Shown one piece after another: positions 51,893-60,453 of a stretch of 64,000 nucleotides of DNA (the stretch's first letter is position 1; each line of letters starts with the position of its first letter). A program made the translations under genes and the position numbers. This DNA is from GWE2-40-63 sp041664345 (GTDB lineage: Bacteria > Bacteroidota > Bacteroidia > Bacteroidales > SZUA-534). The stretch spans positions 9,905 to 73,904 of the forward strand of contig JBAYKX010000025.1 of the NCBI GenBank assembly GCA_041664345.1, given 5' to 3'. Under the pieces are notes generated by a model. It searched no databases. It was given only the letters and a program-made list of their open reading frames with translations, and had not been told where the DNA came from.

Positions 51893-53986
51893 CTAATAAA
51901 ATTCTGAGCGGCGATCTTCAATTTTCGAGGCTTCTTTAATTGCCTCAAATACTTGATAACCCACCCTTGAACGATAGGTGCGGGCCATCATATTCTTTTC
52001 AGTGGATGGATCCATTGAAGCCGCTGGATTTTGTATGTTTTTAATTTGTATTACAAATACACCACTTTTGCCTTCAATTGGAGCTGATATTTTATTAGCG
52101 GGTAAACTAACAATAGCAGCTTGTACTTCTGGTTCAAATCCTAAACCAGGAATACTGTATGCTGCAAAATTAGCGTTTACGGTTTCTTTTATTGGAGTTT
52201 GTAATTTATCGGCAACCATTTGTAGGGTAGAAGCATTGTTTGCAACGGCACTCATTTTTTCAATCAAATAAGCGGCTTTTTTTTGTTTCTTAACTTCACG
52301 TTCCACATCTAAACGAACAACACTAAGTGTTGCAATTCCTTCTTCCTGAACTTGTTTCAAAGCAGCAACCAAGAACAAATCTCCAAACTCTAAAATCTCG
52401 GAAACAGTTCCTTTTTCTGATTTGTAGGCCCAACGGATTAACGAACGGGAGTTTTCAATAGTTGCAACCATTTTGTCTTCTTTTTTAATAGTTGCCACTT
52501 TAATACTCAACTTTTCTTTGTCGGCTGATGCCTGGAAAGATGTTAAATCGCGGTTCGAAGCTCCAAACTTGCTTGCTTGGGCATAGGTGTTTTGATACGT
52601 TTTAGAGCTGGGAACTATGGTTCTTGTTAGGGTAGCTATTTGAACTTTATTGCTTTTTTTACTTTGGTCCATTATCTCAATAACATGGGCACCAAATTGG
52701 GTTTCAACGGTATTTACATCACCTTTTTTACCATTAAAGCAAGCATCGTTAAATGTGGGTACCATTGCTCCTGCCGGAAACCAACCTAATTCGCCACCCT
52801 GTGATGCTGAACCGTCAGTTGAATATTGTTTGGCTAATTCAGCAAAGTTTCCTCCTTTTTTAATTACTGCAAGAAGGCTGTCGGCTTTAGCTAATGCGTT
52901 AACACCGGCTTCTGCTTTTATTAAAATATGACGTGCTTTTACCGAATCAGGTAAGTTTTTGAAATCAACAACTTTTGAAATATTATAGGTTTCATTTTCT
53001 TTATACGATCCAAAGGTTGTACCTACTGGGCTATCGTATAAAAAGGAAATAAGTTCAGGTAATTCTTCTTTTGAGTAATATTTTGCATCAAACGGAATAT
53101 CTGAATTTAAGCTAATGAATTGCTGATTGTTCTCTGTGGCAATAAACTCTTCCTTAATGGCATCAATCCATTTTTTTGTTTCAACAACATCTTCCTCCGA
53201 TGCTACTACTGGAAAGGTTACATATACAATTTCCCTCGATTCAACTTGTTTAAATTTATCGGTATTCTCATCGTAATATTTTTATAGGTCTTTTTCAGAG
53301 AATGAAATTGAACTATCTGAAACACTGTTGTATTTAATGGTAACATAGTCAAAATCAGACTTAAGGTTTTTATTTACCACCTCTTTCTTTGCTTGAATGG
53401 TAGTAGCAAATAACCCTTTTTCAATTAGGGTATTGTATTTCTGATTAATTTTTTCCTCAGCCAATGCTTTTTCAAATGCATTCCACGACGATTGAGCCTT
53501 TCCTGTAGGATCCTGCTCCATATTTTTCAAAAATTGCAACACCAAAGTACGGTCGAACTGACCCGTTTCTTGATTCTGGAAAATAGGAATTTGTTTAATT
53601 TGTGGGTCAATGTTGTTTCCCTGAACCATATCAAAAAGTTCATCTCCACAAATGGTTATCCCTAACTCGGCAAGTTCATCTTCCATTGCAAAATCACGAA
53701 CAAGTTGTTCCCAGGTTTGATCCTGTAACCTATCCATGGTTGGTTGGTCCAATGAACTTTGTCCGGTCTGACGTTTGTAGTTTTCAAGGTTTTCGTCAAT
53801 TTTTCCTTGGTACATCTCAATCGGTATTGATTTGCCAGCTATCTCGGCTACATTATTCTGCGATTTGTTAAACAGTGTATTTCCTGAGGTCAATAAATCA
53901 CCCAAAATAAAGGATAGAAGTGCTAAACCAATAATGATTGACACTAATAAACCCGCATTGTTTCTAATTTTCTGTAAAGTTGCCAT
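51893..53986 (-). pseudogene. ppiD: PpiD/SurA-like peptidyl-prolyl isomerase with one in-frame TAA
   Basis: Membrane-anchored periplasmic foldase, 697 codons. It starts MATLQKIRNNAGLLVSIIIG with an N-terminal membrane helix (about 12-32) and a SurA-N-like chaperone region. Codon 235 is TAA (53282-53284) after SISFSEKDL. The same frame then continues without interruption: KYYDENTDKFKQVESREIVY..., then the parvulin domain (ARHILIKAE, FAELAKQYSTDGSASQGGELGWF pieces, HVIEIMD; about residues 345-450), to the stop at 51893. AAA to TAA is the simplest explanation. The gene is usually important for outer-membrane protein folding, so a sequence error or a very recent mutation is likely. Without the second half it would have no isomerase domain. 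Confidence 0.9.
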
Positions 53987-54035
53987 TTGTCTTTATGCTA
54001 ATTGATACTTATTTTATTTACTTTTTTTTAGGCTA

Positions 54036-54043
54036 CGAATATA
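54036..54043 (-). promoter_or_regulatory. Candidate -7 box (TATATTCG) of ppiD
   Basis: On the minus strand TATATTCG fits TAnnTTCG, 50 bp before the ppiD start, in the 183-bp gap after corC. This suggests ppiD can be transcribed separately from the upstream genes. Confidence 0.35.
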
Positions 54044-54169
54044 GTAAAATTTATATTATAACTTCGGTATTATATTTTTAAAAATTATTGTACCTAACTA
54101 TCAGATAATTAATCACTAATAGTTAAAAAAACGATTGAGTTTTGCATTTATTTTAATCTATAGAAGACA

Positions 54170-55426
54170 TTAAATATTAATTTTTAAATGGACTAGTTCT
54201 ATTTTTGTGTGAGAAGCTTTAATTATTTTAAAATTGAAAGGTTCAATCGTAACCAAATCGTTTATTTTTGGAATTGATCCATGGTATTTTAGAATTAATC
54301 CTGCTACGGTCTCATAATCATCGGAGGCGGGCAAATTAAAGCTGTATTTTGAGTTTAAATTGTCAATTTCAAGTCGTCCGGAAAATCTATACTCCGTGTC
54401 GCTTAGTTGTTTTTCTTCCAAGTCATTGGTATCGTGTTCATCTTGTATGTCACCAACAATTTCTTCTAGTATATCTTCCATGGTAACAATACCGGCTGTG
54501 CCTCCAAACTCATCAACTACTAAGGCCATACTTTTTTTGTTTTGAATAAATAAACCCAACAGTTTGTTTGCAGGCATGGTTTCGGGTACAATGGGTATTT
54601 TACGGACCATGGTTTTAATATGTTCCGGTTTTTCAAACAAGTCAATGGAGTGGGCAAAACCAATGATATTATCAATAGAGTCCTGATAAATAAGTATTTT
54701 AGAATACCCGGTATCAATAAATTTTTGTTTTAATGTGTCAACGGAATCATTAATTTCGACTGCTTCAATTTCAGTACGGGGCACGGAGCATTCTCTGAGC
54801 TTAATGTTTGAAAAATCGAGAGCGTTTTGGAATATTTTAACATCGTGTTTTAACTCATGGCTCTCCATATCTTCTCTTTGAGTATCGTTTACAAAATGGT
54901 CTAAATCAATTTTTCCAAAGCTTAAATGTTGTGCTTTTAAAATTCTCACCCGAAAAACAACCCGTATTATAATTTTGCTTAGCTCCATTGAAAAGCGGGC
55001 GATTGGATAGAATATCAAATAGAAAACATAAACCGGTACCGCAAAGATGCGTAGCGTTCGATTTGGATTAATCCGAAAGATAGTTTTTGGTAAAAACTCA
55101 CCAAATAGTAATATTAATAAGGTGCTAAAAAGTGTTTGTAAGAATAAAATAAAACCCTGATTTTGGGTTATCATAAAAAATGTGGGTTCCATTAATTTTG
55201 CCAAAACGATACTATAAATTACCAACACAATATTATTGCCAATAAGCATGGTTGTTATGTATTGTGAGGGATTTTCAGAGAAAATATTTAATATTCCTGA
55301 TGGGAATACCTGTTGTTTTTTATCCAGTTCTATCCGGAGTTTGTTCGCTGATACAAAGGCAATCTCCATTCCTGAAAAAAAAGCAGACAATAAGAGGGTG
55401 GTAATTATGATTAACAATAATGTCAT
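54170..55426 (-). CDS. CNNM/CorC-type hemolysin-family membrane protein
   Basis: 418 residues: N-terminal DUF21/CNNM membrane domain with three to four helices (about 1-150), tandem CBS domains (about 190-320; VPRTEIEAVEI, MALVVDEFGGTAGIVTMEDILEEIVGDI) and a C-terminal CorC/HlyC domain (about 335-418). Family members handle Mg2+/Co2+ export. Some Bacteroidota paralogues (GldE) act in gliding motility, but no gld gene is present here. Directly abuts the small membrane-protein gene (no gap). Confidence 0.9.
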   Translation of the reverse strand: MTLLLIIITTLLLSAFFSGMEIAFVSANKLRIELDKKQQVFPSGILNIFSENPSQYITTMLIGNNIVLVIYSIVLAKLMEPTFFMITQNQGFILFLQTLFSTLLILLFGEFLPKTIFRINPNRTLRIFAVPVYVFYLIFYPIARFSMELSKIIIRVVFRVRILKAQHLSFGKIDLDHFVNDTQREDMESHELKHDVKIFQNALDFSNIKLRECSVPRTEIEAVEINDSVDTLKQKFIDTGYSKILIYQDSIDNIIGFAHSIDLFEKPEHIKTMVRKIPIVPETMPANKLLGLFIQNKKSMALVVDEFGGTAGIVTMEDILEEIVGDIQDEHDTNDLEEKQLSDTEYRFSGRLEIDNLNSKYSFNLPASDDYETVAGLILKYHGSIPKINDLVTIEPFNFKIIKASHTKIELVHLKINI

Positions 55427-55693
55427 TTATTTTTTCTCAAATATAATTATTTTAATGCTGCCCCAGTAGCAATATAGCTGTTCAAAGGATAACCCATTAG
55501 TTCTTTTGAGTAAGCCTTTCTTTTCGTCGTGAAAAATAAAAAAAAGCGAAAAGGCACAAAATAAATAAAAGGGGATTGCTGTTTTAAAGCTGCCTTTCGT
55601 ATTTTCATAGATTGCAATTCCCAAGCAAGCAATGCCAGCAAATAGCCAGATTATTTCGAGTATATGCTTAAGCGATTTTAAAACGTTACTCAT
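55427..55693 (-). CDS. Small two-helix membrane protein of unknown function
   Basis: 88 residues with two membrane helices (about 12-30 and 38-56) and a basic C-terminal tail. Its start overlaps the lptC stop by 8 nt and its stop touches the corC start codon. Tight packing in the operon is the main evidence that it is real. No family recognised. A role in the envelope is inferred from location. Confidence 0.6.
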   Translation of the reverse strand: MSNVLKSLKHILEIIWLFAGIACLGIAIYENTKGSFKTAIPFYLFCAFSLFFIFHDEKKGLLKRTNGLSFEQLYCYWGSIKIIIFEKK

Positions 55694-56264
55694 TTTCAGT
55701 AAAGTTTATTTCTCCCCGATTGTTAATAATTTCATAGGAACTGAATGTTTGATCCGATACAAAACCATCGCCATACAGAACACCATCGGCTGTTGAAACC
55801 TTTACAAATTGATCGGAACTTATTGTTTTCTCTTTTTGGAGCCAGATTAAATACTCCGTATTTAACGTTTCTCCTTTATCATTAACCGCTACTACATCAT
55901 AACGGGCAATCCATCGTCCTTCGTCTTCGTAGTAAATTGAATAGTTGGCTTTCAATGTGGATGTTACTTTTCCTTTTTCGTCATAAAAAAATAAGGAAAC
56001 ACCTTCAGGGAATTCAAGATATGTTTTCTGCTTTTCCTCAATATACCTATTAAGAAGGGGTGCTTTCATAAGCACATTGTATATTCCTTTTGTAGTATAT
56101 ATCATCTCAATATTTCGAGCAGATACTATAGCCGAATCTTGTTTAGCGGTAAGTTCTTTAACTTTTTCGATATCGTTTTCGCAACCCCATAAAAATACTA
56201 AAACCCCTAATAATAAAGGGGTTCTAACGAATATGTTCAATAAATTATACGGTTTCGTTTTCAA
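55686..56264 (-). CDS. lptC: LPS export periplasmic protein LptC
   Basis: 192-residue lipoprotein-like or anchored periplasmic protein that bridges the LptBFG extractor and LptA. The N-terminal hydrophobic segment ends in FLWGCEND. The rest shows the beta-jellyroll pattern of LptC (ISARNIEMIYTTKGIYNVLMKAPLLNRYIEEKQKTYLEFPEGV, pieces; later YLIWLQKEKTISSDQFVKV and DGVLYGDGFVSDQTFSSYEI). This gene order with a TPR protein and CorC-like protein is common in Bacteroidota. Confidence 0.85.
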   Translation of the reverse strand: MKTKPYNLLNIFVRTPLLLGVLVFLWGCENDIEKVKELTAKQDSAIVSARNIEMIYTTKGIYNVLMKAPLLNRYIEEKQKTYLEFPEGVSLFFYDEKGKVTSTLKANYSIYYEDEGRWIARYDVVAVNDKGETLNTEYLIWLQKEKTISSDQFVKVSTADGVLYGDGFVSDQTFSSYEIINNRGEINFTENE

Positions 56265-56278
56265 TGCATCTTGGTTTA

Positions 56279-57664
56279 TCAGAACCTAATCTTTGTATTA
56301 ACATTTATCCAACCTCCCACAGTATAAACATCGCCTTCTTTACTTCCAACAGCCATAAACCACTCTTCATACTTTGGAAAGTATTGACTGTAAGTGGTTA
56401 TCAGTTCATTAGCCGTTGCTGTTAATGAGGTATCAACTTGTTTTGCTTTGTTGAAGCTATCAACAGCTGCCCAATAAACGGAATTGCGTTCAACATCTTG
56501 TTGGCCAATTCCCTTTGTTACAGCATAAGCTCTACCAATGAGAATATATGGGCGGCCATCGGCTGGATTGTATTTTAAAGCTTCTAACGAATATTCGCGA
56601 ACTTTTGGCAAGTTATCCATTTCCATGGCTAAGGCACTCCACTCGTAGTAATAAATAGCTTTGGTAACAGGTTCTGTCTCCAGTTTACATGATTCCTCAA
56701 AGTATTTACTTGATTTTTCAAACTGTTTTTTCTTATAGAAAAGTTTAGCCAGATTATGAGCTGATTCAGCACTCGGATCGAGTTTGTATTGTTGTTCTGA
56801 TGCTTTTGCAAACAATTCAGATTCAGTACATTCCGATTTATTTAGCAGTTTGGTCACTTTCTTTAACCAATCAATGTTCTCAATATTTTCGTTGTATTTT
56901 GCTTCAAAAATTGATATCAGGGCATCACAAGTAGCTGCGCCACTTTCCGAAAATAAGGCTTCCACATTTCCTATGGATGTGGTAATATTTTCAATTTCTT
57001 TTGCTACCTTATCACTGTCTTTTCCTCCTTGAGCTAATTTAGCCTGATTGAATTTCATCGCTTTTTCCAATGTTTCCATGGCAAAGCTGTATGCTTCAAT
57101 AACTTCATTGCCTTCAATTTTTGATGTTTTGTACAAGGAAACAGCAGTTTGCATGTAAATAGTAACTACTGCAGCCTTGCTTTCTTCCCCTTCAAGTTGC
57201 ATGGCTTCTTTAATCATTGGGTAAACTTGATCGGCAACATCATTTCCTTTGTAACCATACAATTCAGCTCCTTTAAAGCTTAAAACAGTACCTTTTTCAC
57301 CAAAATATTCAATTCGCTTATCATACAATTGCATTAACGTATCAATAAGTTTGTCTTTGATTGCTGCATTTTTTTCATTAGCAATCAAGTTTTTGAAGAT
57401 AGTGGCACCCTTAATAAACGTATTCTTGCTTGCTTTAGGGCAATTATTGTAAACTTGGCGCCAAGGTTTTAAGGCATCTTTAAAATTTTGTTGCTTGTAA
57501 AATTCCGAATAAAGGGAGATATTCATTGCACATACAATCCTTGATGCACTGTCTGTTCCATAATTGGGATCTTGATGTGGGAGTTTTCCCTGACCACTAA
57601 CAGTTGTGACGGATAATAATAAAGCAAAAAGCAAAGTTGTTAAATTGATAGCATTCGATTTCAT
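56279..57664 (-). CDS. Exported tetratricopeptide-repeat protein
   Basis: 461 residues: signal peptide (about 1-24) and TPR-like helices throughout, strongest at about 265-410 (SAHNLAKLFYKKKQFEKSSKYFEESC and YNPADGRPYILIGRAYA pieces). It starts 2 bp after the stop of the outer-membrane barrel gene and ends 14 bp before lptC. Probably a periplasmic scaffold for envelope assembly. Partner unknown. Confidence 0.8.
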   Translation of the reverse strand: MKSNAINLTTLLFALLLSVTTVSGQGKLPHQDPNYGTDSASRIVCAMNISLYSEFYKQQNFKDALKPWRQVYNNCPKASKNTFIKGATIFKNLIANEKNAAIKDKLIDTLMQLYDKRIEYFGEKGTVLSFKGAELYGYKGNDVADQVYPMIKEAMQLEGEESKAAVVTIYMQTAVSLYKTSKIEGNEVIEAYSFAMETLEKAMKFNQAKLAQGGKDSDKVAKEIENITTSIGNVEALFSESGAATCDALISIFEAKYNENIENIDWLKKVTKLLNKSECTESELFAKASEQQYKLDPSAESAHNLAKLFYKKKQFEKSSKYFEESCKLETEPVTKAIYYYEWSALAMEMDNLPKVREYSLEALKYNPADGRPYILIGRAYAVTKGIGQQDVERNSVYWAAVDSFNKAKQVDTSLTATANELITTYSQYFPKYEEWFMAVGSKEGDVYTVGGWINVNTKIRF

Positions 57665-57666
57665 TT

Positions 57667-58971
57667 TTATTTAAATTTACGTTTTACGAACCAAATATCT
57701 GACAAAGATAAGTTTATACTTAAAATTCCATAAGTTTCGCGCAACAAATTTTGATCCAAAGTTCCGCGTCTTCCAAATTCTCCAGAAATATTAACCGATG
57801 TGTTGGTATTGCGCAGCGGTAATCCCAATCCAAAACTCAACCCGTAATCATTAATTCGGGTATTTTTAAGTTCAAGATGTGATTGTGTGTAATGGCTACC
57901 TAACCTATAACTCATTCTTTTCATGTAGGAACTTATGCTGTTTCTGTCAGGGGTTAATTCAGCACCCATATTTAGTGAAACCAAATCATTATAAGCTAGG
58001 TTTGGATTTTTATTGGTAAGCACGGACCAATTTTGCATCAGAAAATCAGCACCTATCATGAATTGTTTATTTTTTGCAAAAGTGAAGCCAAACCCAAAAC
58101 TCGTAGGATAATCCACAGTACTCTTTGCACCGGTTGTATCAATAATTACATTTTTTAATTCCCCATAATGGATTTCCTGATAATAGCTTTCATCGTAATC
58201 GCCTGAATTTGATGTAGTCCCGGCTAATGAATCGATAGTTGCATTAAGTTTTGTTTTGTTTTCAAAAACAGCACCTAAAGTTAACGAATAGTCTTTACCT
58301 ATGGGCTGCGTGTATTGAACACCGTAATTAAACATTACATTATAAATGTATTGATTGACTGACATTTTGGTATTGTCGGTGTATGGATAATTATCGGTAA
58401 AAACAACGGTAGTGGTTTTGTTTATTGGCCCAAAAATAAAAGAGGTATTAATTCCTACCGAAAGTCTTTTAGTTAAGCGAAAGGAGTTTCCCCAATAAAC
58501 TTTACTTAATCCTCCGGAGCCTTTAAAATAAGTATCTATTTGACCTACAATGGAATCATAAGTACTCGACATTAAGGTATAATCTACTTTGCTGGAAGGA
58601 GCCATGCCAAAGCTTGTTGCCCAATGCTTGTTAACCAAAAATCCTATGGCAAAATAGTCAATTTGCACATCCGATTTTTTAACTGCCCCCAAATTTGATT
58701 CAATATTATTAAAGCCAGCACTTAGTCCCATTTCGTAAATTACTACCATGGTATCTAAGGCATTGTACGATGCTGGATTAATATTATTTAGGTGGGTGTT
58801 GGTGCGTAATCCAATTCCAATATTACCCATAGCCTTTGATTGGCCAAATCCTCTGCCTGAATTGTCTCCAAAGCCAAATTGGGAATAGAGTGAATTTACT
58901 TGTGAAAAACCAGTTGTAAAAACTAAGATTAATAGGGTCAAGCTTATTAAGCCAAAAATTCTTTTACTCAT
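57667..58971 (-). CDS. Outer-membrane beta-barrel protein
   Basis: 434 residues: signal peptide (about 1-24), then alternating amphipathic beta strands with aromatic girdles, ending in a strand-like SLSDIWFVKRKFK. The opening YSQFGFGDNSGRGFGQSKAMGNIGIGLRT resembles FadL/TodX-like or PorV-type barrels, and the pattern of repeated 'GVQYTQPIGKDYSLTLGAVFE' strands fits a 12-14-strand barrel. Substrate unknown. The start overlaps the coaX stop by 8 nt, so it is translationally coupled. Confidence 0.8.
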   Translation of the reverse strand: MSKRIFGLISLTLLILVFTTGFSQVNSLYSQFGFGDNSGRGFGQSKAMGNIGIGLRTNTHLNNINPASYNALDTMVVIYEMGLSAGFNNIESNLGAVKKSDVQIDYFAIGFLVNKHWATSFGMAPSSKVDYTLMSSTYDSIVGQIDTYFKGSGGLSKVYWGNSFRLTKRLSVGINTSFIFGPINKTTTVVFTDNYPYTDNTKMSVNQYIYNVMFNYGVQYTQPIGKDYSLTLGAVFENKTKLNATIDSLAGTTSNSGDYDESYYQEIHYGELKNVIIDTTGAKSTVDYPTSFGFGFTFAKNKQFMIGADFLMQNWSVLTNKNPNLAYNDLVSLNMGAELTPDRNSISSYMKRMSYRLGSHYTQSHLELKNTRINDYGLSFGLGLPLRNTNTSVNISGEFGRRGTLDQNLLRETYGILSINLSLSDIWFVKRKFK

Positions 58972-59686
58972 TATATTTAAGTATTCTATTGAGCCCTTTC
59001 GGGATTAAAAATGAATCTGCAAATATGGGATATTTTATTTTTTTATCAAACAAATAAGAATAACCTCCGGTAAGAACTATTTTTAACGGAGGATATTGCT
59101 CTATATAACGCGCAATATAGCCGTTTATTTCATATAAAATTCCATTTTGAACTCCGCTTTCAATGGCTGTTTCTGTTGAATTACCTATGGAAGCTACTTC
59201 TTCAACAGGTTTGCAAAGCGGTAATTTTCCGGTAAATTGGTGCAACGACTTATAACGAAGTTCAGGTCCAGGAGATATTATTCCCCCTTCAAACACACCT
59301 TTACTGCTGATAAAATCGATAGTAATTGCGGTACCTACATCAACAACCAGGATTGGGTAATCGTAAAATACCTCATTGGCCGCTACTGCACCGGCAATCC
59401 TATCTTTACCAAGGGTATGAGGTGTTAAGTAATTTATTTTTATGGGTATTGGAGTGTTATGTGTCAGTTCCATTAAATGGAACTCGGAGGGTAACAATTT
59501 ACTGAGCTCAGTGATTTCTATTCCCCGGGTATCAGAAAAAATGCCTCTTTTCAACTTATATTCGTTTACTAAATTTAGTAAAACAGTTGAATTAAGTTTC
59601 TCATATTGAGCATGAAACTCCAGTTGTGAATCATTAAAAACACACACCTTGTATTGTGAATTGCCCACATCAATAACCAAATTCAT
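58964..59686 (-). CDS. coaX: Type III pantothenate kinase
   Basis: First step of coenzyme A synthesis. 240 residues of the ASKHA fold: phosphate-1 motif IDVGNSQYKVCVF near residue 4, LGKDRIAGAVAA (about 92-103), VDVGTAITIDFI (about 116-127) and GGIISPGPELRYKSLH (about 134-149) with the catalytic region. This type is the K+-dependent form not inhibited by CoA, usual in Bacteroidota. In an operon upstream of the barrel, TPR and lptC genes. Confidence 0.93.
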   Translation of the reverse strand: MNLVIDVGNSQYKVCVFNDSQLEFHAQYEKLNSTVLLNLVNEYKLKRGIFSDTRGIEITELSKLLPSEFHLMELTHNTPIPIKINYLTPHTLGKDRIAGAVAANEVFYDYPILVVDVGTAITIDFISSKGVFEGGIISPGPELRYKSLHQFTGKLPLCKPVEEVASIGNSTETAIESGVQNGILYEINGYIARYIEQYPPLKIVLTGGYSYLFDKKIKYPIFADSFLIPKGLNRILKYNE

Positions 59687-59698
59687 ATATTACAATTG

Positions 59699-60208
59699 CT
59701 ATTTGTTAATTAATTCAAGAAGGTGGTTAAAGAAAAGTATCTTTAAAACGAGTCCATCTTTGGAATTCATGGTTAACCGAACAGAATAAATATTTTTTCC
59801 TTCGCCTAAAGTCCATTGCCTATCAAGATATCCGTTATTAAAATCTGATTCATCGTTTATGGTCCAGTCAGCCCGGTTTTCATCATCGCCCCCACAAATT
59901 TCGACCAATTTGTAAATAAGCTTTTTAATTGCAGGTAATTTAGTGTTTCCCGGTTCCGCCGGAAAGCTTACGTTAATATGATTACTGCCTCTAATATTTT
60001 TTTTATCATTAAAAACCCTAAAAATAACTTTATTAAACAGTCCCAATTCAATATGTGGGAGTATTTTTTCATATTCAATCATAAAAACACCCTCTTTTTC
60101 ATCAGAGGATAATTCTGTGTAATCTTCTTCGAAAAAGAAAGAAGTTAAATCAAATGTAAATAGTCCGGTAATATTTTTGGGGCTCTTAAAAAATCCAATT
60201 TTTGACAT
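59699..60208 (-). CDS. Cytosolic protein of unknown function (169 residues)
   Basis: Soluble alpha/beta protein without signal peptide. Start at 60208 chosen (MSKIGFFKSPKN); four residues earlier (60220) is possible. Features: acidic N-terminal half (FFEEDYTELSSDEKEGVFM), a conserved-looking CGGDDENRADWTINDESD turn and a hydrophobic C-terminal helix. No family recognised. It leads the operon with coaX (12 bp gap), so it is probably co-expressed with envelope genes. Confidence 0.65.
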   Translation of the reverse strand: MSKIGFFKSPKNITGLFTFDLTSFFFEEDYTELSSDEKEGVFMIEYEKILPHIELGLFNKVIFRVFNDKKNIRGSNHINVSFPAEPGNTKLPAIKKLIYKLVEICGGDDENRADWTINDESDFNNGYLDRQWTLGEGKNIYSVRLTMNSKDGLVLKILFFNHLLELINK

Positions 60209-60231
60209 AGTAGTATTCAAATTTTCAATGC

Positions 60232-60239
60232 CAAAAGTA
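60232..60239 (-). promoter_or_regulatory. Candidate -7 box (TACTTTTG) of the coaX-lptC-corC operon
   Basis: On the minus strand TACTTTTG is an exact TAnnTTTG match, 24 bp before the start at 60208. The operon would read through to corC at 54170. Confidence 0.5.
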
Positions 60240-60453
60240 GCAATTATTTGTTTTACCGAATGCTCTCAGTCTTATTTTTCAATTAATTACGAATATATAG
60301 GATAAGATGAATATTTTTAAAACATTACAACTACCGCCTAAAGCAATTGTTAATTGAGTTAATCCTTTGAAAAAATAACTATTAATGGGTAGTATTTTAG
60401 TTTTGTTTGCAAGGCAGGCATTATTTCAACCCAGCCTTGATTTTAGGAGTGTA

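Noticed and set aside
30147..53284. Stop-codon reassignment (TAG and TAA read through)
   Set aside because: Many intact genes here end in TAA, TAG or TGA at the expected place, so the genetic code is standard.
54170..55426. GldE gliding-motility protein
   Set aside because: Same CNNM/CorC family, but no other gld genes are nearby and the context is lptC/ppiD.
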